From assembly GCF_900115735.1 (NCBI RefSeq), contig NZ_FOXO01000009.1:62001-126000 (forward strand): a DNA stretch of 64,000 bases, written 5' to 3'. The notes under the pieces were generated by a model that did no database searches, was not told the origin of the DNA, and saw nothing but the letters and a program-made list of their open reading frames with translations. Positions within the stretch are counted from its first letter, which is position 1. The number at the start of each line of letters is the position of its first letter. This DNA comes from Butyrivibrio proteoclasticus (lineage in GTDB: Bacteria; Bacillota; Clostridia; Lachnospirales; Lachnospiraceae). Shown here one piece after another: positions 49,943 to 59,318 of this stretch. A program made the position numbers and the translations under genes.

Positions 49943-51793
49943 ATGCTTCTAGATGATATAAACAAAACAGGCGACATAAAGAATATTCCACAGTCTAAGT
50001 ATCCGGAGCTGGCGCAGGAAATAAGAGATTTTTTGATTGAAAAGATTTCTGTTTCAGGTGGCCATTTGGCATCTAATCTTGGAACTGTAGAATTAACCAT
50101 GGCTCTTCATGTTGCTCTTGATCTTCCGAAAGATAAGATAATATGGGATGTAGGACATCAGTCATACACTCACAAGATTCTTACAGGAAGAAAAGATAAA
50201 TTTGATACCTTAAGACAGTTTGGTGGAATGAGCGGTTTCCCTAAACGCTGCGAATCAGACACAGACTGTTTTGATACAGGACACAGTTCAACTTCTATTT
50301 CTGCAGGTCTTGGAATGGTAAAGGCAAGAGACCTTAAGAAAGAGGATTATACTGTAGTGTCTGTCATTGGCGACGGATCACTGACAGGTGGGCTTGCTTA
50401 TGAAGCGCTAAATAATGCAGCAAAACTTGAGACCAATTTCATTATTATTCTCAATGATAATGAGATGTCTATTTCTGAAAGTGTTGGAGGTATGAAAAAA
50501 TACCTCAATTCAGTGCGTACAGCGGAAGGTTATCTGAATCTGAAAGAGGATGTTTACGCCCAGCTTCGAACCAATACAAAAGTGGTTGATAATATCAGAA
50601 GGGCAAAAAACAGCTTTAAACAACTCTTTGTACCGGGAATGGTATTTGAAAACCTTGGAATTACATACTTAGGACCTGTTGATGGGCATAACACAGCAGA
50701 GCTTGTGAAGGTTATAAAAGAGGCCAAAAAGGTCAAAAAAGCAGTTATGATCCATGTCATGACCAAGAAAGGCAAGGGATATGAACCTGCAGAGAGACAT
50801 CCTGCGAGATTCCATGGCACCGAACCATTCATTGTCGAAAATGGTCTTCCAAGAAATCCTAGGACTACATCTAACTATCAGGATATTTTCAGCACAGTTA
50901 TGTGCAAGCTTGGTGACAGGGATGAAAAGGTGGTTGCTATAACTGCGGCTATGGCCGACGGAACAGGACTTAAGAGATTCAGGAACATGTATCCTGACAG
51001 ATTTATTGACGCAGGAATTGCAGAGGAGCATGCAGTAACTTTTGCAGCGGGAATGGCAGCCGGTGGCTATAAGCCTGTTTTTGCAGTTTATTCCTCATTC
51101 CTTCAGAGGGCATATGACCAGATATTGGAGGATGTATGTCTTCAGAAGCTACCAGTTGTTTTCGCAATTGACAGAGCGGGACTTGTAGGAAGCGATGGTG
51201 AGACCCATCAGGGAATATTTGATTTGTCCTATCTTTCATCTATGCCTAACATGACTATCTGTGCTCCCAAGAATAAATGGGAACTGTCAGATATGCTCAA
51301 GTTTGCCGTGAACTATGGAGCACCGATTGCAATCAGGTATCCGAGGGGCAATGCATATGATGGTCTTAAGGAGTTCAGAGCTCCTGTGGAAGCTGGCAAG
51401 TGTGAAGTTATCTATGAAGAAAAAGATATATGTCTTTTTGCACTTGGCTGCATGGTAAAGATTGGTGAAGAAGTAAGAAAAATACTTAAAGATAATGGCT
51501 TAAAATGCACTCTTGTTAATGCGAGATTCGCAAAGCCGATAGATACTGATTATATTCACGTTGCATCTTCAAACCACAAACTCTTTGTTACTATGGAAGA
51601 GAATGTGGCAAGCGGTGGCCTTGGCGAGAAGGTTAGAGCCTATATTGATGAAAACAGGCTGGATTGCAACGTATTACAGATTGCTATACCTGATAAATTC
51701 GTAACCCACGGAAATGTTGATAAACTCAGAAAAGAACTTGGAATTGACGCACAGTCTATAGCAGACAGAATCATGAAAGAGATACAAAGGTAA
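49943..51793 (+). CDS. dxs: 1-deoxy-D-xylulose-5-phosphate synthase
   Basis: A 616-residue thiamine-diphosphate enzyme joining pyruvate and glyceraldehyde-3-phosphate, the first step of the MEP pathway. The ThDP/Mg motif is GDGSLTGGLAYEALNNA; the catalytic Glu lies in IAEEHAVTFAAGMA; GLVGSDGETHQG marks the second domain. ATG 49943 is preferred over GTG 49934, which lies in the AGGTGG ribosome binding site. Confidence 0.97.
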   Translation: MLLDDINKTGDIKNIPQSKYPELAQEIRDFLIEKISVSGGHLASNLGTVELTMALHVALDLPKDKIIWDVGHQSYTHKILTGRKDKFDTLRQFGGMSGFPKRCESDTDCFDTGHSSTSISAGLGMVKARDLKKEDYTVVSVIGDGSLTGGLAYEALNNAAKLETNFIIILNDNEMSISESVGGMKKYLNSVRTAEGYLNLKEDVYAQLRTNTKVVDNIRRAKNSFKQLFVPGMVFENLGITYLGPVDGHNTAELVKVIKEAKKVKKAVMIHVMTKKGKGYEPAERHPARFHGTEPFIVENGLPRNPRTTSNYQDIFSTVMCKLGDRDEKVVAITAAMADGTGLKRFRNMYPDRFIDAGIAEEHAVTFAAGMAAGGYKPVFAVYSSFLQRAYDQILEDVCLQKLPVVFAIDRAGLVGSDGETHQGIFDLSYLSSMPNMTICAPKNKWELSDMLKFAVNYGAPIAIRYPRGNAYDGLKEFRAPVEAGKCEVIYEEKDICLFALGCMVKIGEEVRKILKDNGLKCTLVNARFAKPIDTDYIHVASSNHKLFVTMEENVASGGLGEKVRAYIDENRLDCNVLQIAIPDKFVTHGNVDKLRKELGIDAQSIADRIMKEIQR

Positions 51794-51798
51794 TATTT

Positions 51799-52713
51799 AT
51801 GGCAAAAGAAAAATCAAGACTTGATGTCCTTTTAGTTGACAGAGGCTTTGCTCCTTCAAGAGAAAAGGCAAAGGCACTTATCATGGCGGGTGATGTTTTT
51901 GTCAACGGACAAAGAGAAGATAAACCCGGAACAACCTTCGATGAGGCCAAGATTACAAGCCTTGAGGTGAAGGGGGATACGCTTCCTTATGTTAGCAGAG
52001 GCGGACTCAAGCTTGAAAAAGCAGTTAATAATTTTGGCTTTTCTTTAGAGTCAAAAGTATGTATGGATATAGGGGCATCCACAGGTGGATTTACAGACTG
52101 CATGCTGCAGAATGGAGCCACAAAGGTTTATTCAGTGGATGTTGGGCATGGACAGCTTGACTGGAAGCTTAGAAGCGACGAGAGAGTTGTCTGCATGGAA
52201 AAAACAAACTTCAGGTATATGGTTAGGGATGATATACAGGATGATCTTGATTTTGCATCCTGTGATGTTTCTTTTATCTCACTTACCAAGATACTTCTTC
52301 CGGCCAGAAGGCTCTTAAAAGATAATGGAGAAATGGTATGCCTTATCAAACCGCAGTTTGAAGCGGGCAAAGATAAAGTGGGCAAAAAAGGCGTAGTCAG
52401 GGACCCTAAAGTTCATGAGGAAGTAATTCACAGGATCATGGACTTTGTAGGAATAGCAGGGTTTGACGTTCTCCACCTTGATTTTTCTCCTATAAAGGGA
52501 CCCGAGGGAAATATTGAGTACCTTATACATATAAGGAAAAATCCTGAAAAGAATGATGTGGCAGGGGAACTGTCAGAGGCTGATGGCGAAAAGAAGTTAT
52601 CTGAAGTTGTTCTTGAAAAAAGTGGAATATCCCATGAACCTGATATGGAGAGTCTCATAGCAGAAACTGTTCTCAGAGCTCATGGAAAACTTGATAAAAA
52701 TGCTGGGGAATAA
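51799..52713 (+). CDS. tlyA: TlyA-family rRNA methyltransferase/hemolysin
   Basis: A 304-residue protein: N-terminal S4 RNA-binding domain (SRLDVLLVDRGFAPSREKAK) and FtsJ-like methyltransferase with the SAM loop DIGASTGGFTDCML. TlyA in mycobacteria 2'-O-methylates 16S and 23S rRNA; Firmicutes homologues (YqxC) lie beside dxs, as here. The tail has an extra 35-residue segment after the usual end. Five bases after dxs. Confidence 0.92.
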   Translation: MAKEKSRLDVLLVDRGFAPSREKAKALIMAGDVFVNGQREDKPGTTFDEAKITSLEVKGDTLPYVSRGGLKLEKAVNNFGFSLESKVCMDIGASTGGFTDCMLQNGATKVYSVDVGHGQLDWKLRSDERVVCMEKTNFRYMVRDDIQDDLDFASCDVSFISLTKILLPARRLLKDNGEMVCLIKPQFEAGKDKVGKKGVVRDPKVHEEVIHRIMDFVGIAGFDVLHLDFSPIKGPEGNIEYLIHIRKNPEKNDVAGELSEADGEKKLSEVVLEKSGISHEPDMESLIAETVLRAHGKLDKNAGE

Positions 52714-52715
52714 AG

Positions 52716-53558
52716 ATGCACAATTTTTGCATTGTCACGAATAGAAGCAAGGATGTCAATCTTGACATCACAAACTACATTAAAGAATATCTTGAAAAGA
52801 ACGGAAAAGAATGTGTTATCGCAGAGAGCACAAAAATCCGCGATGACAAGCACACAGGTAAAGAGTTTCAAAGCTCTATACCGGAAGATTCAGACTGTTG
52901 TATAGTGCTTGGAGGAGACGGAACCATGCTTCAGGCTGCAAGAAGTGCAGCCCGCCTTGATATTCCTCTTATTGGTGTTAATCTTGGAACACTGGGATAT
53001 CTTGCTGAAGTTGAAAAGAGTGGTATTGACGACGCTCTTGAGAGGATCCTTGCAGGAAAGTATGAGATAGAAGACAGGATGATGCTCTATGGAAGCATGA
53101 ATGGTCAGGAGGGGTATTGTCTAAACGATATCGCAATTACCAGATATTCATCTATCAAAGCCGTAGATTATGAGATCTATGTCAATGATCTTTTGCTGTG
53201 CAATTACCACGCAGATGGAATCATAATCTCTACTCCGACAGGTTCAACCGGCTACAATATGTCAGCAGGTGGCCCAATCGTTGAGCCTTCTGCAAATATG
53301 ATATTGATAACGCCTATCTGCCCTCATACGCTTAATTCCAGAAGTCTTGTTTTATCAGCGGATACCAAGATTGAAGTTGGAATTGGCGGCTTCAGGGACG
53401 GTATAAACCAGAAGGTTGTAGCTTCTTTTGATGGAAGCGGAATAATAGAGATGACTACCGGAGACAGGATTGGTATAAAGAAATCCAGTAAGACTACTAA
53501 AATCTTAAAATTAAACAGAGTAAGCTTTTTGGAAGTACTGGGGGAAAAATTCAGATAA
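52716..53558 (+). CDS. nadK: NAD kinase
   Basis: A 280-residue ATP/polyphosphate-NAD kinase making NADP. It has GGDGTMLQAARSAA, the NE/D-type substrate stretch YCLNDIAITR, and TPTGSTGYNMSAGGPIVEP. The ATG lies two bases after the tlyA stop. Gene order tlyA-nadK-argR-recN is conserved in Firmicutes. Confidence 0.96.
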   Translation: MHNFCIVTNRSKDVNLDITNYIKEYLEKNGKECVIAESTKIRDDKHTGKEFQSSIPEDSDCCIVLGGDGTMLQAARSAARLDIPLIGVNLGTLGYLAEVEKSGIDDALERILAGKYEIEDRMMLYGSMNGQEGYCLNDIAITRYSSIKAVDYEIYVNDLLLCNYHADGIIISTPTGSTGYNMSAGGPIVEPSANMILITPICPHTLNSRSLVLSADTKIEVGIGGFRDGINQKVVASFDGSGIIEMTTGDRIGIKKSSKTTKILKLNRVSFLEVLGEKFR

Positions 53559-53585
53559 AAAAGTATTAAGGAGAGGGGAATCGTA

Positions 53586-54041
53586 ATGAAAAGAAACAGA
53601 CATGATAAGATAATTGAGATCATAGCTTCTAACGTTGTTGAGACTCAGGAACAGCTTGCGGCTCTTTTGAAAGAAGCAGGATATGACGTTACACAGGCTA
53701 CTGTATCAAGAGATATAAGACAGATGAAGCTTGCCAAGCAGGCAACAGAGGATGGCAAGTATAAATATGTATACACTACTGCTGACAGCGATGCTATGCA
53801 GGATAAATATGTAAGTGTGTTAAGAGCAGGATATGTCAGCATGGACGTTGCACAGAATCTGCTTGTAATAAAGACAGTGTCAGGAATGGCTATGGCGCTT
53901 GCAGCAGCTATTGATGCTTTGGATTTTCCACAGATAGTTGGATGTATTGCTGGCGATGACACTATAATGATTGCTATTAAGACCAGTGAAGAGGCAGTTG
54001 AAGTTATGGAAGAACTGCGTACTCTTATGGGAAGAAACTAA
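53586..54041 (+). CDS. argR: Arginine repressor ArgR
   Basis: A 151-residue repressor. The winged helix is NVVETQEQLAALLKEAGYDVTQATVSRDIRQMKL. The C-terminal hexamerisation and arginine-binding domain holds the GDDT motif (CIAGDDTIMIAI). Its targets are arginine biosynthesis and catabolism genes, none of which is in this window. ATG behind AAGGAGAGGGG. Confidence 0.95.
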   Translation: MKRNRHDKIIEIIASNVVETQEQLAALLKEAGYDVTQATVSRDIRQMKLAKQATEDGKYKYVYTTADSDAMQDKYVSVLRAGYVSMDVAQNLLVIKTVSGMAMALAAAIDALDFPQIVGCIAGDDTIMIAIKTSEEAVEVMEELRTLMGRN

Positions 54042-54087
54042 AAAAAGTTTTTAGCATGGCGGGGTCCTCTTTTGTGAGGAGAAAAAT

Positions 54088-55782
54088 ATGTTATATAGTT
54101 TACACGTAAAGAATCTTGCTCTTATAAAAGAGCAGGAAATTGAGTTTTCCAAGGGACTTAACATTTTAACCGGAGAGACAGGTGCAGGTAAATCAGTGAT
54201 TCTGGGATCTGTCAATCTGGCACTTGGCGCTAAGGCTGATGGGAGTCTTATCAGAACCGGAGAAGAATATGCGCTTGTAGAGCTTGTTTTTGGAGTTGAA
54301 AATGAACTTCAAAAGAAGCTTCTTTTGGATATGGATATTCCTGTTGAGGAAGACGGAAACGTTGTGATTCAGAGGAAAATCATGCAGGGACGCAGCATCT
54401 CCAAGGTTTGCGGCGAGACAGTGACCACAAGGCAATTAAAAGATATTGCCAGTGTTCTTATCAATATTCATGGACAGAATGATCATCAGGAACTTCTTCA
54501 CAAGAAGAAACATATGGAGATTCTTGATGATTATTGTTTGGACAAATTGAAGCCTCTTTTTGAAAAGCTCTCAACTGAGTATTCAAAGTTAAAAGAACTT
54601 GAGAAGAGCCTTGAAAGTACCAATATTGATGAGGCAGCAAGACTGCGAGAGCAGGAGCTTCTTGAGTTTGAGACAGGTGAAATATCAGATGCCGAAATAG
54701 TTGTCGGCGAGGATGAGAAGCTTGAGACCAAGTATCACAAGATGGTGAACAGTCGCAAAATTTCTGAGGCTGCCTGTGTGGTATCTTCTATGACCGGGTC
54801 AGGAGATGGCGATGAAAATGCGTCAGATATGATTGGAAGAGCAGTCAGGGAATTGTCGTCAGTTGTTTCCTACGACAAGGATTTAGAGGACCTTCTCTCA
54901 CAGCTTTCTGATGTGGAGAATCTTTTGACTGATTTTAATCATGCTCTTTCAGGCTACCTTGATGATCTTGAATTTGATGATGAGGATTTCAGGACAACAG
55001 AGGAGAGGCTCAACACCTTAAATCATCTGAAGGATAAATATGGCGGTACTTTGGAAAAAGTTCTTGAGTACTACAATGAAAAGATGTCCCGCCTTGAGAC
55101 ATTAAGTGATCTTGATGCCAATAGAAACAAGATGATAGCTGATATAGCGGCTCAAAAGGAAAAAGTTCTTTCTCTGTGCAAAAAGATATCAGATATCAGA
55201 AAAAAGCAGGCTTTAGTTTTACAGGAAAGCTTAAAAGATGCTTTGATAGACCTTAACTTCATTGATGTCAAACTTGAAATAAGGATTACCAGTGACGAGG
55301 ATAAGATATCAGCACGAGGTTATGATGATGCACAGTTTATGATATCAACTAATCCTGGTGAGAGCCTTAGAGCTATGGACCAGATAGCAAGTGGCGGTGA
55401 GCTTTCAAGAATTATGCTCGCCCTTAAGACAGTGGTTGCAGATAAGGATGATATCAGTACACTTATTTTTGATGAAATAGATGCGGGAATAAGTGGGAAG
55501 ACAGCCTGGAAAGTATCCAAAAAACTTGGAGAACTGTCAAAGGAACATCAGATCATATGCATTACGCATCTTCCTCAGATTGCAGCAATGGCTGATACTC
55601 ATTTCATGATTGAAAAAGGTCTTGAAGATGGAAGAACTGTAACAAATATTTACAGACTTAAGGAAGATGATGGTACAAAGGAACTTGCAAGACTCCTTGG
55701 TGGAGATGAAGTGACAGCGGCAAGCCTGCAAAATGCGAGAGAAATGCGACAGCTAGCGGAAGAAACTAAACGAGGAAAATGA
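54088..55782 (+). CDS. recN: DNA repair protein RecN
   Basis: A 564-residue SMC-like ATPase acting early in double-strand break repair. Walker A is LTGETGAGKSVIL, the central part is coiled coil (about 150-390), and the C-terminal half has the signature MDQIASGGELSRIMLALK, Walker B TLIFDEIDAGISGKTA and the LPQIAAMADTHF stretch. A small dyad TCCTC/GAGGA (54066-54081) overlaps its ribosome binding site. Confidence 0.97.
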   Translation: MLYSLHVKNLALIKEQEIEFSKGLNILTGETGAGKSVILGSVNLALGAKADGSLIRTGEEYALVELVFGVENELQKKLLLDMDIPVEEDGNVVIQRKIMQGRSISKVCGETVTTRQLKDIASVLINIHGQNDHQELLHKKKHMEILDDYCLDKLKPLFEKLSTEYSKLKELEKSLESTNIDEAARLREQELLEFETGEISDAEIVVGEDEKLETKYHKMVNSRKISEAACVVSSMTGSGDGDENASDMIGRAVRELSSVVSYDKDLEDLLSQLSDVENLLTDFNHALSGYLDDLEFDDEDFRTTEERLNTLNHLKDKYGGTLEKVLEYYNEKMSRLETLSDLDANRNKMIADIAAQKEKVLSLCKKISDIRKKQALVLQESLKDALIDLNFIDVKLEIRITSDEDKISARGYDDAQFMISTNPGESLRAMDQIASGGELSRIMLALKTVVADKDDISTLIFDEIDAGISGKTAWKVSKKLGELSKEHQIICITHLPQIAAMADTHFMIEKGLEDGRTVTNIYRLKEDDGTKELARLLGGDEVTAASLQNAREMRQLAEETKRGK

Positions 55783-55783
55783 A

Positions 55784-56443
55784 ATGACTATCGATAATGA
55801 TGATCTTTTAAATAGTGTTATGGCATCACTTGGGAGAATAGATACAATATCTCTGTCAGATATGCCAAACATAGACCTATATATGGATCAGCTTACAACT
55901 TTCATGGATGAGAGGCTAAAAAAGACTACAAGGTATCCGGATACTGATAAGATACTGACAAAGACCATGATCAATAATTATGCCAAGAACAATCTTTTAC
56001 CTCCTCCTGTAAGGAAGAAGTATTCAAAAGATCATCTGATATTGCTCATTTTTATTTATTACTATAAGAGCATATTGTCTATAAATGACATACAGACACT
56101 TATTGAGCCTTTAAAAGAAAGATTTCATATAAGTGACGATGAATTTAATTTAAGTAAGATCTACGAAACTACCTATGAGCTTCAGAACGAAGAGCTTGAG
56201 CCTGTGATGGAGGATCTTAAAAAGAAGTATGCACGTTCATTGGAGACATACGAAGATGCGGATATTTCTGAAGAAGAGAGAAAACGCATGCAGATGTTTT
56301 CTTTTATAACTCTTTTATCCTATGACGTTTATGTGAAAAAACTTTTGATAGAGAAGATACTTGATAATGTTGTCCTTGACGAAAAAGAAAGTAGCAGTAA
56401 AAAAGACAAAGCAAAGGACAAGAAGAACAAAAATAAGGAATAA
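55784..56443 (+). CDS. DUF1836 protein (MerR-like helix-turn-helix)
   Basis: A 219-residue protein of the DUF1836 type. The conserved start of the domain is DKILTKTMINNYAKNNLLPPPVRKKYSKDHLILLIFIYYYKSILSINDIQ (fragments read in order), resembling a MerR-like recognition helix followed by helices. The C-terminus is a Lys/Asp-rich tail (SSKKDKAKDKKNKNKE). The ATG follows the recN stop by one base, so translation is coupled. Regulatory role is likely but no target is known. Confidence 0.78.
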   Translation: MTIDNDDLLNSVMASLGRIDTISLSDMPNIDLYMDQLTTFMDERLKKTTRYPDTDKILTKTMINNYAKNNLLPPPVRKKYSKDHLILLIFIYYYKSILSINDIQTLIEPLKERFHISDDEFNLSKIYETTYELQNEELEPVMEDLKKKYARSLETYEDADISEEERKRMQMFSFITLLSYDVYVKKLLIEKILDNVVLDEKESSSKKDKAKDKKNKNKE

Positions 56444-56449
56444 GATTTA

Positions 56450-58951
56450 ATGGGAATTTACGATACACTTAATGCGCAGCAGAAAAAAGCTGTGCTTCAG
56501 ACGGATGGACCTGTGTTGATTCTTGCCGGAGCCGGTTCAGGAAAGACAAGGGTTTTAACGCACAGGGTTGCCTATTTGATAGATGAATGTAATGTCAATC
56601 CCTGGAATATCATGGCAATCACCTTTACCAACAAGGCAGCAGGTGAGATGCGTGAGAGGGTTGATAAGATTGTAGGATTCGGAGCAGAGAGCATCTGGGT
56701 TTCAACTTTTCACTCAAGTTGCGTAAGAATTCTTAGAAGATATGCTGACAGACTTGGCTATGGAAATAACTTCACTATCTATGATACAGATGATTCCAAG
56801 TCTCTTATGAAAGACATTTGTAAAAAATATCAGCTTGAAACTACAACACTTAAGCTTCGCGGTATCATGGGAAGCATTTCAAAGTGTAAGGACAATCTGG
56901 TTACAACCAATGAGTATGCATTAAACACTCAGAATGATTTTAACAAGGTTCGAATCTCCAAGGCTTACACAGAGTATCAGAATGCTCTTAAAAAGAACAA
57001 TGCAATGGATTTCGATGACCTGATTTTTAATACTGTTGAGCTCTTTAAAAAGAATCCTGATGTTCTTGAATATTATCAGGACAGATTCCGCTACATCATG
57101 GTGGACGAGTATCAGGATACCAATAATGCCCAGTTTGAGTTCATTAGGCTTCTTGCAGATAAATACAGGAACCTATGCGTAGTGGGTGATGATGATCAGA
57201 GTATCTATCGCTTTAGAGGAGCCAATATCAGGAATATTCTTGACTTTGAAAAGGTATATCCTGATGCGACTGTCATAAAGCTTGAGCAGAATTACCGCTC
57301 AACACAGCAGATCCTTGATGCAGCCAATGCAGTTATCGGAAACAACTACGGGCGTAAGGAAAAAGCTCTTTGGACAGAAGAAAAAGATGGTGAGAAAGTT
57401 CACCTTCGTCAGTTCGATACTGCATATGATGAGGCAGAGTTTATTGCTTCAGACATAGGAAAACTTAAGAGAAGCGGCAAGCTTTCTTACAGCGATACAG
57501 CTGTTTTGTACAGAACAAATGCACAGTCAAGACTTATAGAAGAGCGATTTGTCCATGAGGGAATTCCTTATGACATCGTTGGTGGTACGAATTTCTATTC
57601 CAGACGAGAGATAAAAGATCTTTTGGCTTATCTTAAGACTATTGATAACGGCAGAGATGACATTGCAGTTAAAAGAATAATAAATGTGCCCAAGAGAGGA
57701 ATTGGCGCTACTACACTTGAGTATGTGCAGAATTATGCGGATGAGAGGCAGATAAGCTTCTTTGATGCCCTGTGCGAAGCTGACCAGATAATGGCCGTTA
57801 GCAGAAGCGCTTCAAAGCTAAAAGACTTTGTGACTATGATAAGGGCTTTTAGGACAAAGCAAAAGTCCTACTCTTTGGAAGAACTTCTTAAAGATGTTAT
57901 AGACATTACAGGCTATATGGACTTTTTGAAGACTCTTGATGACGACGATGACAGCGGAGATAACGACAGAGCTGCCAACGTGGACGAGCTTATTTCCAAG
58001 ATTGCGGCCTATGAGGAAAGTGATGAGGTTGAGGAGCCAACTCTCTCAGGATTTCTCGAAGAAGTTGCCCTTGTTGCTGATATAGACAGAATCGGAGAGG
58101 ATAATGAGAAGGTTCTTCTTATGACTCTTCACAGTGCCAAGGGACTTGAGTTTGAGCATGTTTATCTGGCAGGAATGGAGGAAAATGTTTTCCCTTCATA
58201 TATGACTTTGCAGACTGAAGATTCTGATCCTGAGGGAATAGAGGAAGAGAGAAGACTTGCCTATGTTGGAATAACCAGGGCAAAGAGAAACTTAACTCTT
58301 ACAGCGGCAAAGCGCAGAATGGTAAGAGGAGAGACCTGGTTTAACCAGCTCAGCAGATTTGTAAAAGAGATTCCCGGTGAGTATTTAGACAGGGAGAAGC
58401 CAGAGTTTGATAAGCCGGCATTTCTTTTTGATGATGGCGACTCGATAGATGAGTACGAAGGTGTTGAGGATACCTATGGAACTTCTGGAAGATATAGTGA
58501 TGAGGATGATTCCTATCGCAGTTCCGGAAGATACGGCAATGGAGATTCCTACGGGAAATCAGGCGGATATTCCGGTATTGGCGTAAAGTCATCCTACCAG
58601 AATAAGAACTTTGGAAGCGATAATGGCGCGTCCCAGCTTTCTAACAGCTACAAGATAAAAGCAAAGCCTGCTCCCAAAAAGCCAAGGGCTGTACCACAGA
58701 GTAAGCCATATATCGCAACAGCAGCCAAGACCCATGTTAAGGGCTCACTTGCAGGTATCTCCAAAGGCATGCCTATGAAAACAGCAAAGCCTGAATATGA
58801 GACAGGAGACAGAGTTTCTCATATCAAATATGGTATTGGCACAGTCACTTCTTTGGAAGAAGGACCTAGAGATTACAAGGTAACAGTTAATTTTGACGAT
58901 TGCGGACAGAAGATCATGTATGCCGCTTTTGCAAAATTAAAAAAGATGTGA
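56450..58951 (+). CDS. pcrA: ATP-dependent DNA helicase PcrA/UvrD
   Basis: An 833-residue SF1A 3'-5' helicase for repair and plasmid replication. Motif I is AGAGSGKTR at 26-34, motif II VDEYQDTN, motif III VVGDDDQSIYRFRGA, motif IV EQNYRST, motif V LMTLHSAKGLEF and motif VI EERRLAYVGITRAKR. Residues about 655-720 form a low-complexity Tyr/Gly/Ser/Asp linker before the C-terminal Tudor-like domain (GDRVSHIKYGIGTVTSLEEG) that binds RNA polymerase in Bacillus. It ends the asp23 cluster. Confidence 0.97.
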   Translation: MGIYDTLNAQQKKAVLQTDGPVLILAGAGSGKTRVLTHRVAYLIDECNVNPWNIMAITFTNKAAGEMRERVDKIVGFGAESIWVSTFHSSCVRILRRYADRLGYGNNFTIYDTDDSKSLMKDICKKYQLETTTLKLRGIMGSISKCKDNLVTTNEYALNTQNDFNKVRISKAYTEYQNALKKNNAMDFDDLIFNTVELFKKNPDVLEYYQDRFRYIMVDEYQDTNNAQFEFIRLLADKYRNLCVVGDDDQSIYRFRGANIRNILDFEKVYPDATVIKLEQNYRSTQQILDAANAVIGNNYGRKEKALWTEEKDGEKVHLRQFDTAYDEAEFIASDIGKLKRSGKLSYSDTAVLYRTNAQSRLIEERFVHEGIPYDIVGGTNFYSRREIKDLLAYLKTIDNGRDDIAVKRIINVPKRGIGATTLEYVQNYADERQISFFDALCEADQIMAVSRSASKLKDFVTMIRAFRTKQKSYSLEELLKDVIDITGYMDFLKTLDDDDDSGDNDRAANVDELISKIAAYEESDEVEEPTLSGFLEEVALVADIDRIGEDNEKVLLMTLHSAKGLEFEHVYLAGMEENVFPSYMTLQTEDSDPEGIEEERRLAYVGITRAKRNLTLTAAKRRMVRGETWFNQLSRFVKEIPGEYLDREKPEFDKPAFLFDDGDSIDEYEGVEDTYGTSGRYSDEDDSYRSSGRYGNGDSYGKSGGYSGIGVKSSYQNKNFGSDNGASQLSNSYKIKAKPAPKKPRAVPQSKPYIATAAKTHVKGSLAGISKGMPMKTAKPEYETGDRVSHIKYGIGTVTSLEEGPRDYKVTVNFDDCGQKIMYAAFAKLKKM

Positions 58952-59041
58952 GTATGTCACAATTCTCAGTGAAGTAATGAATGAGCTGGGAATTATGGTA
59001 TACTGATATTAATAAATTTTTCTTATAGAAAGGGGTTACTT

Positions 59042-59308
59042 ATGGAAGTAAAAACAAAGATCGATGACATTATTGAAATGACACGTATTAACGAACTTCT
59101 CGACAAGAGAGAGGCTGCAAATGCTAAGAAGCCTTCCAACGTGATCCTGTGGTGTTTGGCTGTTCTTGGTTCTATCTCAGCGGTTGCGATCATTTCTTAT
59201 CTTGTTTATCGCTACATGACACCGGCATTTGAAGATGATTATTATGATGATGACTTCGATGATTTCGAAGATGACTTCGACGACGATGACTTCATCAAGG
59301 AAAGTTAA
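59042..59308 (+). CDS. Small single-pass membrane protein with poly-Asp tail
   Basis: An 88-residue protein: about 30 soluble residues (VKTKIDDIIEMTRINELLDKRE), one membrane helix at about 32-57, then a C-terminal tail that is almost wholly Asp, Glu, Phe and Tyr from residue 60. I do not recognise a named family. ATG at 59042 lies behind AGAAAGGGGTTACT. It sits 10 bases before rlmD and may share its transcript. The tail is repetitive at the DNA level (GATGAYTTC units). Confidence 0.7.
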   Translation: MEVKTKIDDIIEMTRINELLDKREAANAKKPSNVILWCLAVLGSISAVAIISYLVYRYMTPAFEDDYYDDDFDDFEDDFDDDDFIKES

Positions 59309-59318
59309 GAATTAAAAA

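Noticed and set aside
54060-54087. Regulatory hairpin over the recN ribosome binding site
   Set aside because: TCCTC/GAGGA is only five pairs and may be chance; it is mentioned under recN but not claimed as a control element.
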